64,000 bases of DNA, taken from contig OY540814.1 in the NCBI GenBank assembly GCA_961205875.1, positions 10,956,993-11,020,992 on the forward strand. Direction: 5' to 3'. The notes below the pieces were generated by a model that was given only the letters and a program-made list of their open reading frames with translations, had not been told where the DNA came from and searched no databases. The stretch comes from Sialis fuliginosa (Eukaryota; Arthropoda; Insecta; Megaloptera; Sialidae). The position numbers and the translations under genes were made by a program. This document shows positions 22,646-33,422 of this stretch, one piece after another (position 1 is the stretch's first letter; each line of letters starts with the position of its first letter).

Positions 22646-23271
22646 ATAATTTCGGTTAATAGAATTGCCGGTTATTAGAGTAAAAAATTCGTGGAAAAAT
22701 ATTTATTTTTTATAAGTTATTTTTAAATAATTTAATTTATCTTTTTTAATCAGATTAAATATTAAGTAAAATTTTTTTTAGTTTAATTTCTCCGTAAAAA
22801 ATATATAAACGAGAACAAATTAAGAACCTTTTTTCTTATTTTCAATTCTCAACAATTGTTCGAAGTTTTAATACGATTTTCAACTTAAAAAAATTTAAAA
22901 GTATTATTTTGTAATAAAAAAACAAGTAAACAAATATAATTTTATACATAACATCAATACATAAATTAAAAAATTGTAGAAAACACAATTAATACATAAA
23001 TATCTTATGAAGGCAATGAAAAAATACAGCTGATTGTAACAACTGTATAAAACGATAAACGAATGCAAATCAGATGGTATTGCATACTAATAATGTGCCT
23101 AATTAACATTGTGTTCACCTCCCCTGATACTCACTCTAAACGTTAAACAAATACAGCTCTAGCGACACAGTTACATGCAACACATGACTCATGTCTCTTT
23201 CTACTATATGTTGGTGGTTGACCAGCGATTGCTAATATTTCTCCATGTTTTATCAGTTTTTTTAACCCCGA
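22646..23271. other. AT-rich, no gene seen
   Basis: AT-rich with a slightly richer part at 23100-23230. There is no open frame of note and no repeat partner. Confidence 0.45.
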
Positions 23272-23409
23272 GTTTTATCAAAGTCTGCTATTTGTAACAG
23301 CCATGTAAATCTCCAAATAGACCAATCATGCAGAACCCAGCATTTGATATGATATTTAACAGATGTGTACCAAGCTGTCAACACAAACAAACTGATAACT
23401 TAGATATTT
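23272..23409 (+). mobile_element. Family E short element, fullest copy
   Basis: The element runs from TTTTATCAAAGTCTGC through GTAACAGCCATGTAAATCTC, ACCAATCATGCAGAACCCAG, AACAGATGTGTACCAAGCTG and TCAACACAAACAAACTGATA to the degraded right end TAGATATTTT. Compared with the other copies it differs by scattered substitutions and a GATAT duplication near 23349. Confidence 0.75.
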
Positions 23410-23589
23410 TTTGTTCTAAATATAACCAAATTTTATGCTATTGTCTAAAAATGAAAAAAAATAATCAATTTTGAGAGCCTCCACAGGCGTGATTCATTTT
23501 TTGATCAAATCTAATGAATTACTTTTTAAAGATCATATTCTTCTATTTCATTTTTTTTTTTGAAAATGTAATACGACTGGATTATTAAA

Positions 23590-24092
23590 TCATTAACTTT
23601 TCGAAAAAATATTGCTTCCTCGCCATATCGTTTCAGGTCAAGACAAAACCTTTTCGTTTCGCGTCTGTCTGTCTGTCTATATGTTTGTCTGTCACCTGAA
23701 TCTTGTCAGACGTATAACTCATGAACCACTAAACCGATATTAATGAAACTTGGTTGGTTGGTTGCTTCAAGCATGAGAACGGCCCCTTTTCAAAATTATT
23801 AAAATCGTATGTAAGGGGGAGGAGTGACGCCCCAAAATATTAATTTTTTGAAGATATATCAAAAAAGACACACTATAATATAGGCCACCACAAGATTTAT
23901 CTCAGTTTTTACTTTCTTAAATATCATTTTGATGTTTGCATAACAGAATCATTTAGATTTAGATTGAAATTGTCAAAAAACTAAAAATATACGAAAAAAT
24001 AATCAGGCGCGTATTAAGAAAAATGTCGAATTAATATTTTTTAATAAAATTGTATGAAAATTAAATTTAACTGTGCATTTACTTAGCAGATG
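23590..24092 (+). mobile_element. Dispersed repeat family D, copy 1
   Basis: Shared with 29378-29850: CGTTTCAGGTCAAGACAAA, a GTCTGTCTGTCTGTCT run, CACCTGAATCTTGTCAGACG, ACCGATATTAATGAAACTTG, GGTTGGTTG, GGAGGGGTGAC-like text, and a 3' end like CTGTGCATTTACTTAGCAGA. A stretch after GGTTGGTTG (about 23763-23822) is present here but missing in the other copy. It encodes no protein and resembles non-autonomous elements common in insects. Confidence 0.7.
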
Positions 24093-24237
24093 TTTTTTTT
24101 TACAATTTATTATTATATTTTTTTATAATATACTGAAATCCTATTTTCAATATAATTATTTGGCACTGACTTTTTAATACTTTTAATAATGATTATAGGT
24201 ATATTCTATACAACACAAATCAATTTAGTAAAACTGA

Positions 24238-24312
24238 CTATATACATTAATCCCTCGATTTACGCGATATTTCGTGGAACCAATCTGCCGCGTAAATTGA
24301 AGGATGCGTGTA
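24238..24312 (+). mobile_element. Pogo/Tigger-like terminus remnant
   Basis: CCCTCGATTTACGCGATATT resembles the terminal repeats of pogo/Tigger DNA transposons as I remember them. CGATTTACGCG pairs imperfectly with CGCGTAAATTGA about 30 bases later. No transposase is nearby, so this is an end fragment or a very short internal deletion derivative. Confidence 0.4.
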
Positions 24313-24529
24313 TACATAGTTGATTCGTGCAGTTTGAGTACCACCAGAACAATGTTCAACAATATACACTGTTAACTGTAAGTACCGAGTGATTATCTCT
24401 GTGATGTGAGTGTATATGTGAACCTGCATAACCTTGTGCGGTCCTCTCCAACATTGACATAATTTCCTCTTTAACTGAAATTACCATAAACTGCATTGGC
24501 GCGAATCTAATTAGGGTGTTTTGAAACCC

Positions 24530-24690
24530 CGCAGTAACGCGCGCGCTAAGCGCCGTCATTGTCTTTATTTAATTGTAGTCTTGACCTTTTGTGCGATTGT
24601 TTTCTTCAACAGCGACGACGTCAGCTGTTTTATGCAAACGTATTTAAACTATGAGACTGACTTGCGTGCGTGCGTTCTGTCGACTATTAA
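24530..24690. promoter_or_regulatory. CpG-rich segment, possible regulatory region
   Basis: GTAACGCGCGCGCTAAGCGC, ACAGCGACGACGTCAGCTG (a CRE-like GACGTCA) and TTGCGTGCGTGCG lie within 160 bp in an otherwise CpG-poor region. It adjoins a pogo-like fragment, so mobile-element origin is an alternative. The 61-codon plus-strand frame (24521-24706) has no recognisable domain. Confidence 0.25.
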
Positions 24691-25024
24691 TTATTGTTAT
24701 TTTTAATATTAATGTGGGTTCGTCATTTTTCATTAGTTTTAACTAGGTGTTATAAATTAGATCTCTCTCTGTAATATTTTTTAAAATTGATTTGCTAATT
24801 TTAATTGTAGATGTTTTTTATAAAAAATATGAATATAAAACAAATAACACGTTTTAGATATTATTGTTTCTATACATTTATTGAATAGACAGTTGTAATA
24901 ATAAATGCTTTTATTTTCTTTGATAACTAGATTATTCATATTATTAAAATTATTTTTAAATATAACCTAAAATTATTTATTTTTGATCAATTCATAAAAG
25001 ATACAAAAAAAAAGAATAGTACAT

Positions 25025-25105
25025 AAATTATCAACAATAACGTTCTCTTCACATTTATTATAAACATTTTTTTTCTGTTATGCACCATTTGAAAAAAAAA
25101 TATTT
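25025..25105 (-). repeat. Dispersed repeat family B, short copy
   Basis: On the minus strand CAAATGGTGCATAACAGAAA is followed by a TTTATAATAAATGTGAAGAG block and AACGTTATTGTTG, matching the reverse of 5825-5900 (AACGGTTCATTCTAGG, GTAGAGAACGTTATT) and the repeat units at 60337-60420. Confidence 0.55.
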
Positions 25106-25109
25106 TCTA

Positions 25110-27103
25110 ACACAATTTAAAAAAAAAATTGATTACAACAAAAATTAAAAATAATAATATTCTATATACATTAACGCAGAGATATTTATAATTAAAAAAA
25201 ATCTTCTTGTCAAAAAAATTGTTCTTTTTCATTTTTACTCCATCTTTTGTGTATTTCTCGAGAGCCTACTAATTCCTAATATAATTATTATATTTTAATA
25301 TAATAAAGTCGTTATCAAAATAATCAAGATGAATACAATTCCATTTAAAAATCTAATTTCGCTCTTTTGTATCTATGTAAAACTGAAATAACCCACTGGA
25401 TAAAGTAGCTATATCTACAAATAATTTCTCAATAAGTTGGTTCAACATCACGTATCATTTTAAATAAGCACTTCAGTTCTGAACGTTCGTTAGGTTCGGT
25501 CTTTTGACAAGGAGTAGTTGAACAAAAAACGATCAAAAACATTGTTCTACGTAATATGGTTATAGTTATTATTGATTATCAGTTAGTAGGTTTTTGTGAA
25601 ATATGAGGTTTCCGAAGCGATTCATAGATGTAACTAGATTACTGGATGTACTTTATTCTATAGAGAAAATTGTCAGGTTTTTTTCAATAAAATAGAATTG
25701 TTATCAATGCCATTATTACGCTTCGATCGTAAAAATTGAAAAAAAATTAAACAATACGAAGAAATTAAATCAGAAAATGAAGTAAAAACTTAATGAACTG
25801 TTTCAGTCAATATATAAAATGTATAAAACATCAATTAAATCTATGTAATCAACTTATTCGAATGTTTTAAAACGTTGTATATTCTGTACTGGTAAACAAC
25901 AAAATTATGTTCTTGTAAAAAAAAAACAACGCAGTAATTGGTTTATGTGGGCGGTTTTATCTTATCAAAGCAATTAAAATTTGTTATCATTACGAAACAA
26001 GCACAACCATAACACAAAAACTAGTTCATTGTTAATTTTTTTGTTAACTGAAAATAATGTATGCGTATTAAAAATCGTTTTATCTGTTTTTGTTCAATTT
26101 ATGATTATATTTTGTATTTATTAAAAAGTATAGATTTCGTGCACTAAAAATTAGAAAAATAATATCATTAATATTTATGTTTTGTTGTTATACTGTCATT
26201 ATTTGTATTGTTGATAAACAGCTGCTTTGAGCTCCATCTTTTTAGGGGCTTGGAACTCCCCGGAGTGAAATAATTTTTTTTTATGTCACTAACGTCAATA
26301 TAGAACTTTTAAGAATAAGGTTCTGGTTTATAAATTTTACCTAGGAGTTCGTATGTCAATAGGTAAAAAAGAATTATTACTGGAAAACGGAGAAACTGTG
26401 TTATTTAGTCAATTAAACTAAATATACTTATGAGGACTTCTTGTGAAGTCGAAACACGTGACATTGTTTTCTTGTGTTTAAGGTGCATACATTTTTTTTT
26501 GTTTTTTTTTTTGATTTTTTATAATACTCATTACTATCAAATACATTTTATATTTGTAAAAAATATATAAAAAACAATTTGTGTAGTCAATAAAATATGC
26601 GTACCTGTTCCACTATCATTGCAAAACAATTAATTAACTAAAAATATTATAGAACAATGTTATTATTTTTTATATATTATTTAGATAATATATTTAGTTC
26701 AAGGATGTTACTGTATGTAGGGTTTTATTATTTATGTATATTTTCTGATAATTTTTTGTGTTTACATTTATAAAGGAAAATATTTAAAAAAAGTAAAATT
26801 TTTATTGTATATTTTTTTTGATTATCCTTGCTTATTTTACAGAATGGTAAAAAGATATACAGTTGAACTACCTACTTAGAATTTAAATAAACGTATGTGA
26901 ATAATAATGGAATTTGTATTTCTTTGAAAACTGAATGTATCTATTTTTAAAATTAATATGAAATTACTAATATGTTTTTTTTTTATATAAAATACGTCAA
27001 TCTAATAAAATGTTTTGTATATACAATATATTGTAATTACAAACATTTTCTAGTATCTATTTCAAAAACAATTTTAAAAGTTATTATTATTTATGTAGCC
27101 ATT
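25110..27103. other. AT-rich, no gene seen
   Basis: Long homopolymer T and A runs, no open frame above threshold in most of it and no repeat partner found. The spot at 26240-26270 (GGGGCTTGGAACTCCCCGG) is locally G+C rich without an assignable role. Confidence 0.45.
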
Positions 27104-27397
27104 CATCCATACTAATATGAAAGTGTGTCTGTCTCTCTGTCTGTTTATTACCTTTTCACGACTAAATCGCTGAACCGATCATGATGAAATTTGGCAAGGA
27201 GATAGCTTGCATCCTGAGGAAGGACTTCTTTGTATCCCGAAAATTTATTAGATAAAAAATGGATGTGTGACATTTTTATGCACGACCTATCATAACAGAA
27301 TTCTGTATAAGCTAACCTTCTTCTTCATGGGTTTTATGTCTGACAGTTCCTACCTAATCTAATTTTTACGCAAACGAAGTCGCGAGTAACAGCTAGT
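27104..27397 (+). mobile_element. Dispersed repeat family C, full-length copy (Helitron-like end)
   Basis: It starts ATCCATACTAATATGAAAGT, then GTCTGTCTCTCTGTCTG, ACCTTTTCACGACTAAATC, TGAACCGATCATGATGAAAT and GATAGCTTGCATCCTGAGGA. It ends CGAAGTCGCGAGTAACAGCT followed by AGT. Elements with this opening and a CAGCTAG-type end are common in moths and other insects; the CTAG 3' terminus fits non-autonomous Helitrons, which is inference. A truncated copy lies at 10971-11325 and a 5' fragment, inverted, at 37005-37078. Confidence 0.7.
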
Positions 27398-27496
27398 AAA
27401 AAATATAAGTATTAAAAGACATCCTAATTCCTTACGTATAAGATTTTTTACTATCACTGTTTATTATGTAGTATCGAAATTCGACCAATATTTGAC

Positions 27497-27660
27497 CTGC
27501 CTAACGGTACATACACACATGATTTTTTTGTGTATATACATATATGCCTACGTATCTAACTTAACCTAACCTAACCTAACGAAATCTAACCTAACCATTC
27601 CCCTCCTTTTATAATAAATACAAAAAAAGGTACGACAATTTTCGATGTTCACCTATTAAA
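27497..27660 (+). repeat. Direct repeat G, first copy
   Basis: TAACGGTACATACACACATG, a TTTTTGTGTATATACAT block, CTTTTATAATAAATAC and CGACAATTTTCGATGTTCAC recur at 27932-28076. This copy carries an inserted CCTAA-repeat tract that the second lacks. The region between the copies contains GTCGCTTGGTGGCGCTAGTA. Confidence 0.65.
27549..27596. repeat. Interstitial (CCTAA)n telomere-like tract
   Basis: CTTAACCTAACCTAACCTAA, a short GAAAT break, then CTAACCTAACC give about five units of CCTAA, the complement of the insect telomeric TTAGG repeat. It is short, internal and flanked by repeat G, so it is not a chromosome end. Confidence 0.7.
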
Positions 27661-27931
27661 ATATCAAAACAACTGTAATTCAAAATGAATAACTTAAAAA
27701 TTGAAAACTTACTTCATTTTATATTATTAAGCGTAAAAGCTATTATTTACTACAAAAAATTTCAAATAAAAACACTGAAATTGAACGTGAATTGAAATCT
27801 CTTTACGCATTTTCTACGTTTTACAGAAACCCAAAACAATTTATTTTTGTCGCTTGGTGGCGCTAGTATTGCGTTGCTGTTGAACGATGCGAGGGGAAAT
27901 CATGTGTGCATGTTAACTTTATTTTTCCTGC

Positions 27932-28076
27932 CTTAACGGCAACATACACAAATGATGTTTTTTGTGTGCACATCTATGATGGCACAGTACCTTTCGAACG
28001 ATATAGGATTCAGTCACCTTTTTTTATAATAAATACTAAAAAAACGTATGACAATTTTCAATGTTCATGTATTAAT
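27932..28076 (+). repeat. Direct repeat G, second copy
   Basis: It begins TTAACGGCAACATACACAAA and ends GACAATTTTCAATGTTCATG, matching the first copy about 435 bases upstream. The direct orientation and spacing could be a tandem duplication or a pair of short LTR-like ends; I cannot separate these. Confidence 0.65.
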
Positions 28077-28079
28077 ATA

Positions 28080-29377
28080 TAGATAATATAAAATACATTA
28101 TACTTATACGAGTAATTAAAACAAACAAAGAGAAAAAACTAAAACAAACGAAAGTAACGCATTGTGCAAATGTACCGCAACATTGAATACATCTGAGATT
28201 GTTGGTATATTACATGCTTAAGTTATACCTTCAAGTGTTCTGTAGCACTAGTAGTAAACCTCTCCTTTGTTTATTTTATCTGTTAGCACGAAGGTACCAG
28301 CGCGCGTTGGCCTAAACTGTATTTATTTAAAACACTACCACTCAGTGCTGTAATGGGACATATTTTCCTCGGATGTTTTTGTAAGAATAGTAAGTAAGTA
28401 CTTTACGTTTATTTAATACCCCACAAACCATTTTATCTGAGAATACTGGCAGGTACATTGTAGATACATGTAGATAATTTTACTTAAAGTAGTTTAATCT
28501 AAAATGCTAATATAAAACAGACAAATATCTGTAAACCTTAAACTATACATAGATAATAATTATTTATTTAACATACAAAAAATCGAATCGTATCCATATT
28601 GTTTATGAATTAATATTTAATGAATTTAATGAAATGTTAAAGTACATCTATAATGTATGTAAATATAAAATAAAAAGTTATTATCATTATAAAAATTATT
28701 ATTTTCGTATGAATATAATCTGTGAAAATATATCTAAATAAAATTAAAAATAATTAAATTGTGTATCAATATTTGTTATGAAAGAAGTATTGCTATACCA
28801 AGAGTTCAATCAGTTAATTTATATTAAAATTGGATAAAGATTTCTCAGAAATTTACATTAACCATGACTGAATAATTTAATTATCGTAAACGAACGAGAA
28901 ATATTTATTTATTAATTTATATTTAAAAATAACTATGCGAATGAAATATAAAAAATATAACAAGTAATTTGATAACGAATCCTTGAGGAAGAAAAAAATG
29001 TTCAAACGGTATAAATAAAATATTGAATATGCATAAATTTATCGGCCAACCTTTGTAACTTAAAAAAAGGTTAAAATAATTCCTGTTATCTTTTACCTTC
29101 GTCAACAAAAATAGATCAATTTACATCAAATTAAAAAGTTGGTACTTTTTAATTTGTCGTTTTTTAAAAATATTATTTATTATATATTGATTTGTTGTTA
29201 CTTTAGTTACATACGTAAGTAAATTGTAATAGATTAAAGTTGGTAGGTCAATTTTGAAGTATGCATTAATAATAATAATAATAACTGTCAATTTTCAAAT
29301 ATACATATATCACTTAATTGCTTCCATATCGAAGATACGAGAAGCTTTGTGATCGTTTTAAATGAGGAAAAAAATTG
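28080..29377. other. AT-rich, no gene seen; small hairpin and (TAA)n
   Basis: A 13-bp perfect stem (CAAATTAAAAAGT at 29127-29139 with ACTTTTTAATTTG at 29144-29156, 4-base loop) and a short (TAA)n tract at 29268-29284 are present. A richer spot at 28290-28310 (CCAGCGCGCGTTGG) has no assignable role. No gene was found. Confidence 0.5.
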
Positions 29378-29850
29378 TTATTCGATTTAAAAAATTTTAC
29401 TTGATCTTTCCGTTTCAAGTCAAGACAAACACTTTTCATTCCGTGTCTGTTTGTCCCCTGAATCCTTGCCACACGCATAACTTATGAACTACTGAACCGA
29501 TATTAATGAAACTTGGTGGGTTGGTTGGGGAGGGGTGACATCACGAAATATATTTTTTTAAGATATCTCAATAACCAACTCATGTTACGTGAAAATTTTA
29601 TAGAAACATTCCTGTAGAGCATTAAATTGCCTATAATATTAAATTTAGATTTAAATTGAAAGGTGTATCTTAAGAAAAATTTCGAACTTATATTGTTTAA
29701 GTAAAATTGTATAAATAGTAAATGGTTAACCAATGTCAGGCAACCTATCTAAATAGTTTTTCGGTTTTAATTTAAATTGTTCAATAATTAAAACTACCTT
29801 TGATGAATTCAGTACGAGAAAGCACTGTGTATTTACTTGGCGGATATTTT
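29378..29850 (+). mobile_element. Dispersed repeat family D, copy 2
   Basis: It aligns with 23590-24092 from CCGTTTCAAGTCAAGACAAA through ACCGATATTAATGAAACTTG and GGGGAGGGGTGAC to the 3' end CTGTGTATTTACTTGGCGGA. It has lost the block after GGTTGGTTG and part of the GTCT run, and its middle has an AT-rich stretch not alignable with copy 1. Confidence 0.7.
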
Positions 29851-30049
29851 AATTTTATTTTATTTTTGGCGAAACGAATTATTTGTTATAATAAATGTAC
29901 ATTTTTACTTTTTATATGCCCATATACTTATATTAAATATATGTAGATATATACTAAAAGTATAAGAGATTTTGAATAACTTATATGAATAAGGACATTA
30001 TAATATTATGATGAATCGTTTAAAAATAACCAATTCGAGCATTGTATAA

Positions 30050-30195
30050 TATTTATCGAGGGAGAAGAAAGTTTACGTAGGATAGCAGGAGAGGTTCTAC
30101 AACTTATGTAACGTGAGAAGACACTGGTTGTCACTTTTGTACATCGTGACGTAAAACTTTGAAGAGCTCCCCGAAAAACTTGTAACAGGTAAGTA
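30050..30195 (+). repeat. Possible dispersed repeat H, copy 1, ending at a strong splice-donor-like site
   Basis: TTTATCGAGGG, TGTACATCGTGACGTAAAA and AAAAACTTGTAACAG share spacing and sequence with TATATCGAGGG, TGTACAACGTGACGTATG and AACCTTTGTAACA at 43262-43375. The copy ends in CAG followed by GTAAGTAG (30184-30194), a textbook splice donor. No open frame longer than about 20 codons is bounded by an acceptor upstream, so I treat it as a repeat first. Confidence 0.35.
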
Positions 30196-31198
30196 GAGAG
30201 GAATTAATTTGTTTTATAACAAATCAACAATTTCATCAACTTTTTGTTTATGTCATATAAGATATCATATAAATAAAAAATAATTTAAATATTGTGTTAC
30301 AGTTTGTTGTTTGTATTCATGTTGTTACGTTATTTTCTCTTTATTATATCTCACTAAATGTGTGTACTACGTAGTAGGCGCAGAAGTATAGGTAAGACGC
30401 AGTAGAATTTTATTTATATGTATATACCTACTACAAAATTTAATCAATGTTTTCATTCGGTAGGTATACCTATGTATATTATGTTAGGTATTGAAATGTA
30501 TTATTTTTATTGTAGGTACATAAATAGTCTTTTAATATGAACTTTTCAAAATACAATATTTTATTTTTTGCAAAATTTGAATCTAAAAAGTAGCTCGCTA
30601 CACTCAGCTAATAATTATTATTATATTATAAATAAATCAAATATTTTTGCAAGATTATTTTTGAGTAATATTCATTGAAAAATGTCTTGTTTCATAAAAT
30701 GATCGGGAAATAATTAATATTGTAATACCAATATTGTTTATTTAGTAGGTTAAGATTTTCCTTCTTAATTTATTGTTTTAGATTTTGTTTTAAAGCATGT
30801 TTATTTTATAGAAAATGACGCGAAATTTTCAGATTTATTTTTTTCAATTTTTTTGGGAAAAATGGCTGTAACTTTTGAATCGCTAGTAGAAATTTAATAT
30901 AATTGACGGATTTGAAGTCAATGTTTTAAAATCTATATAATGACATGTATAATACTTTAAAAATCGACAAAAATGTTTTGATCAAAAATCGAAAATTATC
31001 TATTCTTTTAAATAGAATGTATCCTATATTTACGGCCCTTTTACCTAAAATAAATCGCTGCCGCAAAAATGACATGTAAAAAAAATATTGAGTACATACG
31101 ACTGTAAAATTTCACCCGTTTCTTTTTTAGGGGTGGTCAAAAAAAAGTTATAACCTTTTTAAACGACATAATATTTACTATTCAATCTCTATTATCCA
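30196..31198. other. AT-rich, possible old element at 30820-31170
   Basis: AAAATGGCTGTAACTTTTGA and a later GGGGTGGTCAAAAAAAAGTT resemble text found in insect dispersed repeats, but no second copy is in this window. No gene is visible. Confidence 0.35.
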
Positions 31199-31207
31199 TA
31201 GTTACTT

Positions 31208-31704
31208 ACAAGGGGAACCCTTGAACTTGTTCTTTCCGATTTTCTTCATATTGAAATATGTTATAGAGAGGGGTTCCCTGATAACACCTATACCCAGTTT
31301 TGGGCGTAGACGGGTAATAGTTTAGAAGATATGATCCAAAATATTTTTTAATGCTGTATATATACCTATTTGGTAAAACTGTAGACATAAGCGTCTGTTG
31401 GCCTAGCGGTAATGATAATAGACCTACGCGTTTTAATTGCACACAGTAACATTATTTAAATATATAGACCTTCTGTAAAATATCTTATGAAATTATTTTC
31501 AATGTTTATTTTTCAAAATGTTTGTTAAAACTGTAGACATAAGCATAGTATATATGCAGCATTAAAAACTATTTGGATCATATCTTCTAAACTATTACCC
31601 GTCTACGCCCAAAACCGGGTATAGGTGTTATTAGGAAACCCCCCTCTACAACATATTTCAATATGAAGAAAATCGGAAAGAACAAGTTCAAGGGTTCCCC
31701 TTGT
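31208..31704. mobile_element. Foldback element with 9-bp target-site duplication
   Basis: The inverted termini are ACAAGGGGAACCCTTGAACT (31208) and its mirror ending at 31704. Arms extend about 145 bp (31208-31352 and 31556-31704), sharing GTTCTTTCCGATTTTCTTCA, TATTGAAATATGTT and CGTAGACGGGTAATAGTTTA. TAGTTACTT flanks both ends exactly (31199-31207 and 31705-31713), a 9-bp duplication that fits Mutator-like or, allowing 8 bp, hAT-type insertion. There is no transposase; it is non-autonomous. ACTGTAGACATAAGC also occurs twice inside, in direct orientation (31378, 31529). Confidence 0.85.
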
Positions 31705-31713
31705 TAGTTACTT

Positions 31714-32437
31714 AATTTAAATTTGTAAACTTCTTTTGGTGTTCGAGAATGAACATTCTTTGAATAATTATTCTATTTTATAATTTTCATCTTTTTACTT
31801 TTTAAAAGTAAAATATTTTTATAATCCGCTATATTTTGAGCTTTTTAAATTATGGTTAGATTACAAACATTCGTCTTGAATCTAAGGGGCGATCCGAACC
31901 TACTGGACCACCCCCCTGTGTGCGCTCCTGAACTTCCGTCTTTTATAAGAGTAATTAAGATGATTATCGCGAAAAAATACTCTTTGACTCACGTATACTT
32001 TTAAATTCACTTATCGGGGATATATTTTAATATTTGTAATATACTAATACGGTTCTGTAATTGTTGGTACCGGTGTTTTGTTCTCCAATAAACGTGCGCT
32101 CTCCCAGCCTGACACTGAATACAATAAACATTGCTATAAATAACAATGGCGATTTGTGGGTGAAGGGCACTTACTAGTTAACACATCCACATCACATAAT
32201 ATCTGTTAAGGATATTTTATATCTATTGCAACCTATTAGTTTGTTTGCTTAATTATATTATGTTTGCTTGTAAATATTAGTGTATTTGTTTTATAAATGT
32301 ATTATTAAAGGAAAACAAAGGAAAAATATGGAAAATATATTGAAAGAAAGAGAATATATTAATTAAGAATGAAATCTTATTTTAACTTTACGAAAATATT
32401 TTATTCTACTTGAACTTTATTATAAAAATTTCATATA
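31714..32437. other. No gene; G+C-richer mobile-element debris
   Basis: The part at 31883-31945 (GGGGCGATCCGAACCTACTG, CCACCCCCCTGTGTGCGCTC) and the part at 32045-32180 (ACCGGTGTTTTGTTCTCCAA, TAAACGTGCGCTCTCCCAGC) are richer than their surroundings and repeat-like, but have no partner here. The second, with AATAAA-like signals after an initiation-like region, could be an LTR fragment. Confidence 0.35.
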
Positions 32438-32979
32438 ATAGGCATGATGCCAGTAACAAAGTATCACTGAAATTATAATTTAAAATAATGAAATAGGTTA
32501 AAAAGATTTAAAAAAATGTATTTATTTTTATATTAAAAGCGAGATTAATATGATTTTTTTTCAAATAAAAACACAAAATACAGCAATCCGCCATGTTAGA
32601 TAAAACACCCGTCAGAGAGGATGACGTCACGCCTAAGTAAACATCATTTTTGTTTGATTGATATCTGCACTGTTTATACATTATTTTGTGTTTTTAAATT
32701 ATCAATTTGTTTAGTTTTGTGTTACCAAAACTAAAACCGAGAAACGTTTGCGATCGAAGAACGATTTATTATTGTTGACAAGGAGTGTTTACATAGACGT
32801 GACGTCAAAAATGCGCCATGACACCTGCGAGCGTTTTAGCGTCAAATTCAAAATTAGTTTTAAAAGAGTCAATTTTTGTGATTAAACCTTTATTTTCTGC
32901 AGAAATAAGTATTTTTTTGGAAATAGGAGACACGTAAGATCATCATAAAATAGTTTAAAAAAATAGGCATCATGCCTAT
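32438..32979. mobile_element. Foldback element with GGCATGATGCC ends
   Basis: ATAGGCATGATGCC at 32438 is mirrored by GGCATCATGCCTAT ending at 32979. Inner inverted blocks are GACGTCACGCCTAAGTAAAC (32622) against the reverse of GTTTACATAGACGTGACGTC (32788), plus CCGCCATG against CATGGCGC-type text. The arms contain near-perfect CRE-like TGACGTCA sites. No open frame of interest lies inside. Confidence 0.65.
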
Positions 32980-33212
32980 TCTATATTTTCGTGAATGAAA
33001 ATGTCTAAAATGTCATATATTTCTTTTTGTATTCTTTACGATAGTTAAAAGGGCTTCGTTCATATAAAAGCAGAAAATATTTTTCACATAACTCTTTTCA
33101 TTAATTTATATACCTTTTTAGGGGGATATTGTATATGAAATTACATCCCCCTCTCCACCTTAAAAAGAGCTTATACGGGTTAAATAAAATTAATTTTAAT
33201 TAGGATACAGGC
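32980..33212. other. AT-rich spacer with a GGGGGAT hairpin
   Basis: AGGGGGAT at 33119-33126 pairs with ATCCCCCT at 33145-33152, an 8-bp stem with an 18-base loop. Nothing else stands out. Confidence 0.5.
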
Positions 33213-33422
33213 TACAGTCAAATTGGCTAAAACAAATTCATGTAGCTCGTGACTTTTTTCGACATTTTATGCACTAAAATAAGCCAATTTGATTGTACCC
33301 TCATGTTTAAGATATTTGAATTCCTAACCTTTGACCCTAAATAACTAAAAAGATTAAAGAACTGTCCATGGGAACTTTTCATCAGTAATTCATGAGCTTC
33401 AGTTTTAACCAATTTTACTGTA
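33213..33422. mobile_element. Mariner-like MITE
   Basis: TACAGTCAAATTGGCTAAAA at the left is mirrored by TTTTAACCAATTTTACTGTA at the right, giving inverted ends that begin and close with TA, as in Tc1/mariner insertions. A third copy of the end (AAGCCAATTTGATTGTA, 33281-33297) lies inside in the orientation of the right end, so the element has an internal end duplication or a nested insertion. The minus-strand frame over it is a by-product. Confidence 0.7.

Noticed and set aside
27549..27596. Chromosome end suggested by CCTAA repeats
   Set aside because: Only about five units, interrupted, with ordinary sequence and repeats on both sides.
27497..28076. Intact LTR retrotransposon with direct repeat G as LTRs
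   Set aside because: The interval is under 600 bp, has no coding region, no primer-binding site and no TG..CA ends. A local duplication is simpler.
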